Translations under genes and position numbers: made by a program
Shown here: positions 7,663 to 15,506 of the stretch, piece after piece
Position numbering within the stretch: position 1 is the first letter of the stretch
How the letters are laid out: every line of letters begins with the position of its first letter
NCBI GenBank assembly: GCA_036394995.1
Contig: DASWED010000031.1
Location: 1 to 41,191 of the forward strand
Direction of reading: 5' to 3'
Length of the DNA: 41,191 nt
DNA from: DASWED01 sp036394995
GTDB lineage: Bacteria > Actinomycetota > UBA4738 > JACQTL01
Notes under the pieces: generated by a model
Databases searched by the model: none
The model's input: only the letters and a program-made list of their open reading frames with translations
Told to the model about the DNA's origin: nothing

Positions 7663-9378
7663 ATGACCGAGCCGTCGTACGTCCACGGGCATTCCGATGC
7701 CCCCCCGCTCGGCGAGACCATCGGCCGGCGGTTCGACGCGACCGCCACCGCACATCCGGACGCCGAGGCCATCGTCTCCCGTCACCAGGGCCTGCGATAC
7801 ACCTACGGAGAGCTTCGACGGGAGGTCGACGTCGTCGCGCGGGGCCTGATGGCGTTCGGCGTCGAGAAGGGCGACCGGGTCGGCATCTGGTCGCCGAACA
7901 ACGTCGAGTGGATGGTGGTCCAGTACGCCACGGCGAAGATCGGCGCGATCCTCGTGAACATCAACCCCGCGTACCGGACCCACGAGCTGGAGTACGCGAT
8001 CCGGCAGTCCGGCGTCTCGGTGCTGATCTCCGCCCGTGGGTTCCGCCAGACCGACTACCTGGGCATGCTCCACGAGGTGGTCCCGGAGCTGGGAGCGGGC
8101 CGGTCCGGCCGCGTCGCCTCCCGGGCCCTGCCCGATCTGGAGCGCCTCGTCCTGCTGGGCGAGGGCGGCGGCGACGGCGATACCCGGTCACACGGCGCGG
8201 TGAGCTGGGATGAGGTGCGAGCCGGAGCGGAGGAGGTCTCCGACGAACGCCTGGGCGAACGCGAGGCGTCGCTCGACTTCGACGATCCGATCAACATCCA
8301 GTACACGAGCGGCACGACCGGGTTCCCGAAGGGGGCCACGCTCAGCCACCACAACATCCTCAACAACGGCTACTTCATCGGCGAGCGCATGCGCCTCGCG
8401 TCGGAGGACCGCATCTGCCTGCCCGTCCCCTTCTACCACTGCTTCGGGATGGTGCTCGGCAACCTCGCGGCCATGACCCATGCCAGCGCCATCGTGCTGC
8501 CGGGGGAGGCGTTCGACCCCTCGGCATGCCTGGAGGCCGTCGAGGCCGAGCGGTGCACCGCGCTGTACGGAGTTCCGACGATGTTCATCGCGGAGCTCGA
8601 GCTCCCCGGCTTCGACCGGTACCGCCTCGACTCCCTGCGCACCGGCATCATGGCCGGCTCTCCGTGCCCCGTGGAGGTGATGCGGAAGGTCATCGACCGC
8701 ATGCACATGGACGAGGTGACCATCTGCTACGGCATGACCGAGACGTCCCCGGTCAGCTTCCAGTCGAACGTGGACGACGACCTGGAGGTGCGCGTGGCCA
8801 CCGTGGGCGAGGTCCATCCCCACGTGGAGGTCAAGATCGTCGACACCGAGGGGCACGTCGTGTCTCGGGGCGAGACCGGCGAGCTGTGCACCAGGGGCTA
8901 CAACGTGATGCTCGGCTACTGGAGCAACGAGGACGCCACGCGGGAGGCGATCGACGCGGCCAGGTGGATGCACACGGGCGACCTCGCGATGATGCGCGAG
9001 GACGGCTTCGCGAACATCGTGGGCCGGATCAAGGACATGATCATCCGGGGCGGCGAGAACGTCTATCCGCGAGAGATCGAGGAGTTCCTCTACGGGCATC
9101 CGAAGGTCGCCGACGTGCAGGTGATCGGCGTGCCCGACTCGAAGTACGGCGAGGAGATCTGCGCGTGGGTCAAGCTGAAGGAGGCCGAGCTCGCCACCGA
9201 CGAGGAGATCCGCGACTGGTGTCGGGGCAAGATCGCCACGTTCAAGATCCCCCGGTACGTCCTGTTCGTCGACGAGTTCCCGATGACCGTCACCGGCAAG
9301 GTCCAGAAGTTCGTGATGCGCGATCGAACGGTGGAGGAGCTGGGGCTGGGCGAGGCGGCGGCAGTCAGGACCGCCTGA
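7663..9378 (+). CDS. FadD-type acyl-CoA synthetase
   Basis: This 571-residue protein is an AMP-forming ligase of the adenylate-forming superfamily that activates a carboxylic acid, most likely a fatty acid, with ATP and CoA. Visible motifs: P-loop-like YTSGTTGFPKG at about 214-224, YGMTETSP at about 356-363, the hinge segment GRIKDMIIRGGENVYP, and the C-terminal catalytic lysine in TVTGKVQK (K546). The sequence follows FadD-family medium/long-chain enzymes used in fatty-acid or sterol side-chain breakdown. The ATG at 7663 is chosen because GGAGGAG ends 4 bases before it; the longer frame starting at 7564 is poorly supported. It stands alone, with no other beta-oxidation gene adjacent, so chain-length preference is unknown. 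Confidence 0.92.
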   Translation: MTEPSYVHGHSDAPPLGETIGRRFDATATAHPDAEAIVSRHQGLRYTYGELRREVDVVARGLMAFGVEKGDRVGIWSPNNVEWMVVQYATAKIGAILVNINPAYRTHELEYAIRQSGVSVLISARGFRQTDYLGMLHEVVPELGAGRSGRVASRALPDLERLVLLGEGGGDGDTRSHGAVSWDEVRAGAEEVSDERLGEREASLDFDDPINIQYTSGTTGFPKGATLSHHNILNNGYFIGERMRLASEDRICLPVPFYHCFGMVLGNLAAMTHASAIVLPGEAFDPSACLEAVEAERCTALYGVPTMFIAELELPGFDRYRLDSLRTGIMAGSPCPVEVMRKVIDRMHMDEVTICYGMTETSPVSFQSNVDDDLEVRVATVGEVHPHVEVKIVDTEGHVVSRGETGELCTRGYNVMLGYWSNEDATREAIDAARWMHTGDLAMMREDGFANIVGRIKDMIIRGGENVYPREIEEFLYGHPKVADVQVIGVPDSKYGEEICAWVKLKEAELATDEEIRDWCRGKIATFKIPRYVLFVDEFPMTVTGKVQKFVMRDRTVEELGLGEAAAVRTA

Positions 9379-9392
9379 GAGATGTACCGGGG

Positions 9393-9411
9393 GCTCCCTT
9401 TACCGGGGAGC
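9393..9411 (+). terminator. weak hairpin after the acyl-CoA synthetase gene
   Basis: GCTCCC (9393-9398) can pair with GGGAGC (9406-9411) around a 7-base loop, 15 bases after the stop codon. There is no T tract. The octamer TACCGGGG occurs twice here (9385 and 9401). Confidence 0.3.
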
Positions 9412-9464
9412 GCCGACTGTGCGAGCATGCGCCGTCAGGCCGGCCAAGCGAGGTCGAGAGCCCC

Positions 9465-10934
9465 ATGTCGTCGCCCCTGTCCGTCACCACCCCCCTCGGT
9501 CCCGGTGCGCTCCTCGCGACCGGGCTGAACGCCACCGAACCGATCTCGGGCCTCTTCCTGTGCCACCTGGACCTCGTCACCGAGCACGACAGCATCCCGT
9601 TCGAAGGGGTCGTGGGGCAGCCGGTCACGGTGAGGCTGGAGTTGCCGGGGGGCAAGGCCCGCTTCTTCAACGGGATCTGCAGCCGGTTCTCCGAAGGCCG
9701 CCGCGGGGGGACGTTCACGAGCTACCGGGCGGAGGTGGTCCCCTGGCTGTGGTTCCTCACGAAGAAGCGGAACAGCCGCATCTTCCAGCAGAAATCCGCG
9801 ACGGACATCGTCAGGCTGCTGTTCGCGGGACCGAACCAGCCGTTCTCCGTTCGGCTCGAGGGCAGCTACCCGAAGCGGGAGTTCTGCGTGCAGTACCGGG
9901 AGTCCGACTTCAACTTCGCCAGCCGGCTGATGGAGGAGGAGGGGATCTACTACTACTTCCGGCACACCGACACCGGGCACACCATGGTGCTGGGCGACAC
10001 CCCAGCCGGATACTCAACGGTGCCCGGGCCGGGCGTGGTCGTGTTCGGCCGCCCTCCCTCGACGCCGGACACGAAGACGGTGTTCGCGTGGTCGACGGAG
10101 CAGGAGCTCCGCTCCGGCAAGGTCACGCTGTTCGACCACAACTTCGAGCTCCCGCACAAGCACCTCCAGGGCGATGCCACGATCCAGCCGTCGGTGCAGG
10201 TGGGGACCGTCACCCACCAGATGCTGCTGCCCGCGAACCGGGGGTTCGAGCTGTTCGACTACCCGGGGGAGTACGCGAAACGCTTCGACCAGATCGGCCC
10301 GGGCGGCGAGGTCCGGCCCGGCGACATCGAGCCGACGATCCAGGCGGATGCCGACCGGACCGCCGGGATCCGCATGCAGGAGGAGGCCGCGCGGGGCGTG
10401 TTCGCCGAGGGCCTGTCGAACTGCCGGCACTTCGTCGCGGGGCACATGTTCACGCTCGACCACCACTTCAACCGGAACGGCAAGTACCTCCTCACCAGCG
10501 TGCACCACCGGGCCACGATCTCCGGGGACCCCCGCACCGCGACCGAGGAGGACCTCGAGTACGACAACTCCTTCACCTGCATCCCGATCGCGCTGCCGTT
10601 CCGGCCGGCCCGGGCCACCCCACTCCCGTCGATCCGCGGTCCGCAGACCGCGTACGTGGTGGGCCCCGCGGGATCCGAGACGTTCACCGACAAGTACGGC
10701 CGGGTGAAGGTGCAGTTCCACTGGGACCGCGGAGGGAAGAACGACGAGAACAGCTCGTGCTGGATCCGGGTGGCTGCCCTCCACGCCGGCCTGGAGAGCG
10801 GGTTCCTGGTGATCCCCCGGATCGGCCAGGAGGTCGTGGTGGACTTCCTGGAGGGGGACCCGGACCAGCCCGTCATCGTGGGAAGCGTCTACAACCCGGA
10901 CCATCTGCCGCCGTCCCGCAACGGGGCCGGCTGA
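9465..10934 (+). CDS. vgrG: orphan short VgrG spike protein
   Basis: The 489-residue protein is a VgrG/gp27-gp5-like spike. VgrG trimers tip the puncturing tube of type VI secretion and related contractile systems. The gp27-like part (about 1-390) carries family blocks such as RFFNGICSRF, YRAEVVPWLWFLT, RIFQQKSATDIV, FCVQYRESDFNFASRLMEEEG and FDYPGEY; the gp5-like OB fold (about 400-475) includes DKYGRVKVQFHWDR and RIGQEVVVDFLEGDPDQP. It ends right after the GSVYNPDHLPPS junction, so the C-terminal beta-helix needle found in full VgrGs is absent. No tube, sheath, baseplate or ClpV gene occurs in this window. The ATG at 9465 has only a weak AGGTCGAG upstream. The family is rare in Gram-positive lineages, so transfer is likely. 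Confidence 0.9.
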   Translation: MSSPLSVTTPLGPGALLATGLNATEPISGLFLCHLDLVTEHDSIPFEGVVGQPVTVRLELPGGKARFFNGICSRFSEGRRGGTFTSYRAEVVPWLWFLTKKRNSRIFQQKSATDIVRLLFAGPNQPFSVRLEGSYPKREFCVQYRESDFNFASRLMEEEGIYYYFRHTDTGHTMVLGDTPAGYSTVPGPGVVVFGRPPSTPDTKTVFAWSTEQELRSGKVTLFDHNFELPHKHLQGDATIQPSVQVGTVTHQMLLPANRGFELFDYPGEYAKRFDQIGPGGEVRPGDIEPTIQADADRTAGIRMQEEAARGVFAEGLSNCRHFVAGHMFTLDHHFNRNGKYLLTSVHHRATISGDPRTATEEDLEYDNSFTCIPIALPFRPARATPLPSIRGPQTAYVVGPAGSETFTDKYGRVKVQFHWDRGGKNDENSSCWIRVAALHAGLESGFLVIPRIGQEVVVDFLEGDPDQPVIVGSVYNPDHLPPSRNGAG

Positions 10935-10943
10935 GGAGGGCCC

Positions 10944-11444
10944 ATGGCCGAGAGCACGCGGCGGAACGCCATCAAGCGGGGCCTGCTGGCGATCGGCGGG
11001 CTCGTGGGCCTGGGCGCCGCGGCCGGGAAGGCGCTGCCTTCGCCCGGCGGCGCCCTGCCCGGACGTTCGTTCGTGCTCCACGCGCGGAACCTGGATCCCC
11101 ACTCGGGGGGCCCCCGGACCGATGGCCCGCCGGCCCGCGGTCAGTCGCTGGCCGCCCATGCCGAGCTGCTGGATGGGCCGAACGGACGGCGGGTGGGTGA
11201 CCTCCACGTGGCCACCATCGCGCTGCGCGGGCCCGGGAGCTCGTCGGACGCCGACCGGTTCGAATGGCACACGTTCCGGCTGGCCGAGGGCACCATCGTC
11301 GGAAGCGGGACGGGCGGGGCCGACGGCGGGGTGTTCGCCGTGGTGGGCGGGACCGGCCGCTACGAGGGGGCCCGGGGAACCTACGCCGTCCGCCGCCTCG
11401 AGCCCGACGGCTCGGTCGAGTTCGCCATCGACCTGCTGGGCTGA
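10944..11444 (+). CDS. Tat-signal protein with allene-oxide-cyclase-like barrel
   Basis: A 166-residue protein beginning MAESTRRNAIKRGLLAIGG, a twin-arginine-like export signal (R6-R7, hydrophobic core about 13-28). The rest resembles the bacterial allene-oxide-cyclase/dirigent-like beta barrel: FVLHARN strand, GDRVGDLHVAT-like strand, FRLAEGTIVGSGTGG, and the diagnostic FAVVGGTGRYEGARGTYAVRR turn, closing with VEFAIDLLG. Such proteins bind small hydrophobic ligands in plants; bacterial function is unknown. The start lies 9 bases after the VgrG stop and its GAGGAGGG ribosome site overlaps that stop, so the two are very probably co-translated. A lipid- or effector-related role beside VgrG is only an inference. 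Confidence 0.75.
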   Translation: MAESTRRNAIKRGLLAIGGLVGLGAAAGKALPSPGGALPGRSFVLHARNLDPHSGGPRTDGPPARGQSLAAHAELLDGPNGRRVGDLHVATIALRGPGSSSDADRFEWHTFRLAEGTIVGSGTGGADGGVFAVVGGTGRYEGARGTYAVRRLEPDGSVEFAIDLLG

Positions 11445-11469
11445 GACGCCCCGGCCATTCAGGCGTGGT

Positions 11470-11486
11470 GCGTCCATGCGGGACGC
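11470..11486 (+). terminator. small hairpin after the vgrG pair
   Basis: GCGTCC (11470-11475) pairs with GGACGC (11481-11486) around a 5-base loop, 26 bases after the barrel-protein stop. No T run follows, so termination is uncertain. Confidence 0.3.
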
Positions 11487-11572
11487 TCCATTCGAAGGAC
11501 GCCGGCTCAGGCGCTCCAGCCGGGAGTGGGAGCGGGTCAGCGCCCCGGTGCCCGGTTCCGGCAGAGGTGCGG

Positions 11573-11578
11573 TAGAAC
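11573..11578 (+). promoter_or_regulatory. -10 element placed for a leaderless mRNA
   Basis: TAGAAC ends 6 bases before the ATG at 11585, so transcription would begin at or next to the start codon. This explains why the gene has no usable ribosome binding site. The last base departs from TANNNT. Confidence 0.35.
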
Positions 11579-11584
11579 ACGGAG

Positions 11585-12247
11585 ATGGTGAGCTCGCGCG
11601 ACGTCTACCTGGAGATCGGCTCGAAACGGGCCTTCGCGGCCTCGTTCGACTGGCCCGGGTGGTGCCGGAGCGGACGGGATGGGGAGGCTGCGCTCCGGGC
11701 GCTGGTGGAGGCCGGGCCCCGCTACGCGAGGTCGCTGGGCAGGGCCGCCACGGGATTCTCACCGCCCGCGAAGGCCACCGCGCTCCGGGTGTCGGAGCGG
11801 GTGAACGGCGGCGCCACCACGGACTTCGGGGCGCCGGAGGCGGAGACCGAACGCGACCTGGCCGACCTGACACCGCGAGAGGCCGACCGGTTGGCCGGGC
11901 TGCTCCAGGCGTGCTGGCGGGCGTTCGACCGGGCGGCCCGGAAGGCAGTCGGCGTCGAGCTGCGGAAGGGCCCCCGGGGCGGGGGACGGGACCTCGACGC
12001 GATCGTCGACCACGTTCGGAGCGCCGAGGGAGCGTACCTGTCGAAGCTGGGCGCCAGGGCCGACGACGGCTCGATGGAGGCGGTCCGGCGGACGTTCATC
12101 GATGTGTTCTCCGACCGGGCCCGGGGGGAGCCCCCGCCGCGGACACCGCGGTCGGGCCGGCTGTGGACCCCGCCCTACGCGGTGCGCCGGTCGGCGTGGC
12201 ACGCCATCGACCACACCTGGGAGATCGAGGACCGCTCCGCGCCCTGA
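11585..12247 (+). CDS. DinB-like superfamily protein
   Basis: A 220-residue soluble protein. The N-terminal part (about 1-50) contains VYLEIGSKRAFAASFDWPGWCRSG, a segment reminiscent of HicB-like or small alpha/beta folds, followed by a helical region whose YLSKLG and RRSAWHAIDHTWEIEDR segments match DinB-like four-helix proteins, some of which are thiol-dependent transferases. The usual three metal-binding histidines cannot all be located, so catalysis is doubtful. The start has no ribosome site; a -10-like TAGAAC just upstream suggests a leaderless message. It ends 20 bases from the convergent DUF2231-like gene. Confidence 0.65.
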   Translation: MVSSRDVYLEIGSKRAFAASFDWPGWCRSGRDGEAALRALVEAGPRYARSLGRAATGFSPPAKATALRVSERVNGGATTDFGAPEAETERDLADLTPREADRLAGLLQACWRAFDRAARKAVGVELRKGPRGGGRDLDAIVDHVRSAEGAYLSKLGARADDGSMEAVRRTFIDVFSDRARGEPPPRTPRSGRLWTPPYAVRRSAWHAIDHTWEIEDRSAP

Positions 12248-12267
12248 CCGGGGCGGCCGCCCGGCGG

Positions 12268-12894
12268 CTACGGCTCGGAGCCGCTGTGCTGTTCGGGGAA
12301 GAAGTCCTGCTCGGTCTCGTCCCACACGGTGGAGTCGTCCTGGCCCTCCACGTTGAACGCGTAGTCGTACACGAGCGAACCGCCGTAGACGGCGCCGAAC
12401 GCCACCAGCAGCCCGGCCAGCACCGAGAGGATGGTCACGAGCAACGACGGCTCGTAGTCGCCGTAGCTGGACAGCCGGAGCAGGATGTCCACGATCACGA
12501 TGGCGGTCACCGTGAGCATCACCGTGGCGTGCCAGTTGATGGTCCGCCACACCTGGGTGTGCTTGGCCTTCCCGATGGGGCCGGTGGAGTGGTCCCGGTC
12601 GATGCCCTTCCACCAGTCCCAGAACCCGGTGGCGGCCGTTCCGAGCGAGAGCACGGCCCCGCCCATGATCACGTACGTCGCCGCGATGAACGATTCGACG
12701 CCGATCCGCCCGAGGGTCCCGGCGTGCCCGGAGAAGATGTACGAGATCAGGTCGAACGCGCCGGCGAACACGTACGCCGCGACGGGGAAGTCGGTGAGCG
12801 GCGGGTGGGATGGCTTCCCGGCCCATCCCCGGACCCCGCGGAAGCGGCGGCCCCGCATCGTGACCCCGGGCTTGATCGAGAACAGTCGAGCCAT
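12268..12894 (-). CDS. DUF2231-like membrane protein
   Basis: A 208-residue integral membrane protein with four hydrophobic segments: about 36-56, 66-92, 121-142 and 151-174. It shows the DUF2231 pattern of HPPLTDFPVAAYVFAGAFDL before the first helix, and later a TGFWDWWKGID motif and an N-W-H-A-T-V helix start. Family members are membrane proteins of unknown role; some carry heme-like or redox partners. The acidic C-terminal tail (DDSTVWDETEQDFFPE) is cytoplasmic or exported depending on topology. The ATG at 12894 has GGAGG 5 bases upstream and is preferred to the longer frame. Confidence 0.75.
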   Translation of the reverse strand: MARLFSIKPGVTMRGRRFRGVRGWAGKPSHPPLTDFPVAAYVFAGAFDLISYIFSGHAGTLGRIGVESFIAATYVIMGGAVLSLGTAATGFWDWWKGIDRDHSTGPIGKAKHTQVWRTINWHATVMLTVTAIVIVDILLRLSSYGDYEPSLLVTILSVLAGLLVAFGAVYGGSLVYDYAFNVEGQDDSTVWDETEQDFFPEQHSGSEP

Positions 12895-12990
12895 CCTGAC
12901 CTCCGTTCGCGAACGTGGCGGGATCCGATCCCCGGACACCCGTAGCGGACCGTAGCAAGTACGGACGGGGGCCGCGTCGGGATCGGGCCC

Positions 12991-14439
12991 TCATCCGGCC
13001 GGCGAGCCGCCCCCGGCCGGGAGGTCGATGCGGACGGTCGTCCCCTCACCCGGACTCGACGTGACGGAGATGGTCCCGCCGTGGGCCTCCACGATGGCCG
13101 AGGCGATCGACAGGCCAAGGCCCGTGCCCCCGCTGGCCCGGGAACGGGACGGGTCCCCCCGGTAGAAGCGCTCGAAGGCCCGGGCGGCCGCCTCTTGCGA
13201 CATCCCCGGCCCCCGGTCGGCCACCTCCACGGTGGCGGTGCGGTTCGCGGACGTGAGCCGCACGGACACCGGCGTCCCGGCTGGCGTGTGGGTCCGGGCG
13301 TTGTCCATGAGGTTCGCCATGACCTGGCGGAGGCGGAGGTCGTCGCCGGGGACCACCACGCCGCCGCCGACGGAGGCCTCCACCGGGCGGTCGGGGTCCG
13401 CGGCCCGCGCGTCGTGCACCGCGTCGCCCACGATGCGGGACAGGTCCACCGGCTCGCGCTCCAGCGGGCGGCCCTGGTCCAGGCGGGCCAGCAGGAGCAG
13501 GTCGTCCACCAGGACGCCCATCCGGGCACCCTCGTCCTCGATCCGGCGCATGGCCCGCTCGAGGTCCTCGGGCCGGTCCGCGGCGCCGTGGCGGAACAGC
13601 TCCGCGTACCCCCGGATCGAGGTCAGGGGAGTGCGCAGCTCGTGCGAGGCGTCGGCCACGAAGCGGCGCAGCCGGGCCTCGCTCCGGCGCTGCTCGTCGA
13701 ACGAGGTCTCGATCTGGCCGAGCATCGTGTTGAGGGCGAGCCCCAGCCGGCCGACCTCCGTCCGGTCGTCCTCCGGCTCCACCCGCTTCGACAGATCCCC
13801 GCCGGCGATCGCTCCCGCCGTCACGGCCATCCTGTCGAGCGGTCGGAGCCCCAGCCGAACGAGCCACCACGACAGCAGCCCCACCGCCAGCAGGACCCCG
13901 ATCGCGACCGCGGCCTCGACCCACAGGAGGCGATGGAGCGTGGAGTTGAGCTCGGTCAGGGGGATGGCCACGACCACCGTGCCCCGCACGTCGCTCGGGG
14001 AGACCCCGAGCGCGGAGGCGATGACCCGGTAGGACGGACCGGAGGAGACGGCGCCCGTGGAGAAGATGCGGTCGCCGACCGACGAACCGGCCTCCGTGGA
14101 ACCGGGGAGGCCCTCCGGGAGATCCGGTTGGGCGGTCGATTCCGACGATCCGTACTCGTACGTCCTGTGGACGAGGACCTCGCCGGATCGGTCGAGGACG
14201 GCGGCATAGGTGCCCAGCGGGACCGCGTTGCCCGCCCCCAGCCCGGGGCCGGGCGGGCCCGGCCCCTCGTCGAGGAGATCGTGGAGCACCGGGAACCGGG
14301 CGGTCCGCAGCTGGTCGTCCACGCGGTCGATGAGGGACTTCCGCAGGAACGTGTACGTGGCCACCCCCGCGACGGAGAGCCCCACCGCCACCAGCACCAG
14401 GGTGGCCGCGAGGACCCGCGTGCGGAGGGACGACCTCAT
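12991..14439 (-). CDS. sensor histidine kinase (partner of the downstream-listed regulator)
   Basis: A 482-residue membrane kinase: TM1 about 9-31, extracytoplasmic sensor about 35-170, TM2 about 173-194, HAMP about 195-245, HisKA with H266 in FVADASHELRTPLTS, then the HATPase with N-box VMANLMDNARTH, G1 DRGPGM and G2 GGTGLGLSI. The start overlaps the regulator's stop as ATGA (14436-14439), so the two are translationally coupled. The linked HtrA-like protease across the divergent gap points to an envelope-stress sensor, as in MprAB-PepD or CssRS-HtrA pairs. Confidence 0.93.
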   Translation of the reverse strand: MRSSLRTRVLAATLVLVAVGLSVAGVATYTFLRKSLIDRVDDQLRTARFPVLHDLLDEGPGPPGPGLGAGNAVPLGTYAAVLDRSGEVLVHRTYEYGSSESTAQPDLPEGLPGSTEAGSSVGDRIFSTGAVSSGPSYRVIASALGVSPSDVRGTVVVAIPLTELNSTLHRLLWVEAAVAIGVLLAVGLLSWWLVRLGLRPLDRMAVTAGAIAGGDLSKRVEPEDDRTEVGRLGLALNTMLGQIETSFDEQRRSEARLRRFVADASHELRTPLTSIRGYAELFRHGAADRPEDLERAMRRIEDEGARMGVLVDDLLLLARLDQGRPLEREPVDLSRIVGDAVHDARAADPDRPVEASVGGGVVVPGDDLRLRQVMANLMDNARTHTPAGTPVSVRLTSANRTATVEVADRGPGMSQEAAARAFERFYRGDPSRSRASGGTGLGLSIASAIVEAHGGTISVTSSPGEGTTVRIDLPAGGGSPAG

Positions 14440-15170
14440 GAGGACGGCAGCCGGAGCACGTAGCCCACGCCGCGGACGGTGTGGATGAGGTGGGGTTCGA
14501 CGGCGTCGAGCTTCTTGCGCAGGTAGCTGATGTAGGTCTCCACGACGTTCGACTCGCCACCGAAGTCGTAGTGCCACACGTGGTCGAGGATCTGCTGCTT
14601 CGACAGCACCCGCTTCGGGTTCAGCAGGAGGTACCGGAGGAGGTTGTACTCGGTGGGCCGGAGCTCGATCACCGTGGAGCCCCTGCGGACCTCGTGCGAG
14701 TCCTCGTCCATCTCGAGGTCGGCGAACCGGAGCCGGGACGCCTCCTCCTGCCGCTGGCCGCCGGTCCTGCGGAGCACGGCCCGGATCCGGGCCACCAGCT
14801 CCTCCAGGCTGAAGGGCTTCGTCACGTAGTCGTCGCCGCCGAGGGTGAGTCCGCGGACCTTGTCCTCCGTGGCGTCGCGCGCGGTGAGGAAGATCACCGG
14901 GACGTCGAGCCCTCGGTCGCGGAGGCCCCGGTGGATCTCGAAGCCGTCGTGGTCCGGAAGCATGATGTCGAGGACCACGAGGTCCGGCTCGAACGCGCCC
15001 GCCTTGCGCAGCGCGTCCCAGCCGGTGGCGGCCACGTCGACCTCGAATCCCTCGTAGCGCAGCACCGTGGCCACCAGGTCCGTGATGCTCGGCTCGTCGT
15101 CGACCACCAGCACCCGCGTGCCGCCCGCCGTCCCGTCCCGCCGTTCGGTGGTGTCCGTCATCAGGCTCAT
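14436..15170 (-). CDS. OmpR-family response regulator
   Basis: A 244-residue regulator with a receiver domain (acidic pair D24-D25, phospho-acceptor D68 in VVLDIMLPD, T in FLTARD, lysine in TKPFS) and a C-terminal winged helix (LRPTEYNLLRYLLLNPKRVLS to ETYISYLRKKLD and HTVRGVGYVLR). It is the first gene of an operon with the kinase. I prefer the ATG at 15170, preceded by AGGGGAGA; an in-frame ATG at 15161 is possible. It likely binds the AGGTTCCT boxes in the gap upstream and controls itself and the divergent protease. Confidence 0.93.
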   Translation of the reverse strand: MSLMTDTTERRDGTAGGTRVLVVDDEPSITDLVATVLRYEGFEVDVAATGWDALRKAGAFEPDLVVLDIMLPDHDGFEIHRGLRDRGLDVPVIFLTARDATEDKVRGLTLGGDDYVTKPFSLEELVARIRAVLRRTGGQRQEEASRLRFADLEMDEDSHEVRRGSTVIELRPTEYNLLRYLLLNPKRVLSKQQILDHVWHYDFGGESNVVETYISYLRKKLDAVEPHLIHTVRGVGYVLRLPSS

Positions 15171-15506
15171 CGTCTCCCCTCTCCGACCCGTCGTCTGCAC
15201 CCCGAAGCTACGCCGCGTTCCTTGGAGGAACCTGAGAGGTTCCTGTTCGCCCGGCAAGTCGGCCTGCCGGGAACCGCGGCCCGCGCGGTGCACCAGCCCT
15301 TTCGGGTGTTCGTTCCGCAGGTTGGGGGGCGGCCGTGGGCGCGCGATGAGATCCGGGTGTGAATCCCCTGGGAGGGCGGGACCCTTCGGAAACGTTCAGG
15401 TTCCTCTCGGCGGGCGTTGAGGTTCGGCTCCGAGGATGTGACCCGGGCCGGACGCATCCCGTCCGACCCGACGCCGGATGCGGCACACTGGACGAGGAGG
15501 CGAGCG
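15171..15506. promoter_or_regulatory. divergent control region between regulator and HtrA-like protease
   Basis: This 336-base gap has no convincing gene. It holds a perfect inverted pair AGGAACCT (15226-15233) and AGGTTCCT (15237-15244), and on the protease side TTCAGGTTCC (15395-15404) and TTGAGGTTCG (15417-15426), whose starts are 22 bases apart, two helical turns. Repeats in 11-base steps are typical binding sites for OmpR-family dimers. One site lies near each gene, which suits autoregulation plus activation of the protease. Confidence 0.5.

Noticed and set aside
9465..12247. A type VI secretion cluster around VgrG
   Set aside because: No Hcp, TssB/C sheath, baseplate, TssM/L or ClpV-like gene occurs nearby.
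12251..12262. Perfect palindrome GGGCGGCCGCCC between two convergent genes
   Set aside because: It has no loop and no T tract, and such GC palindromes are common at this base composition; it is not a convincing terminator.
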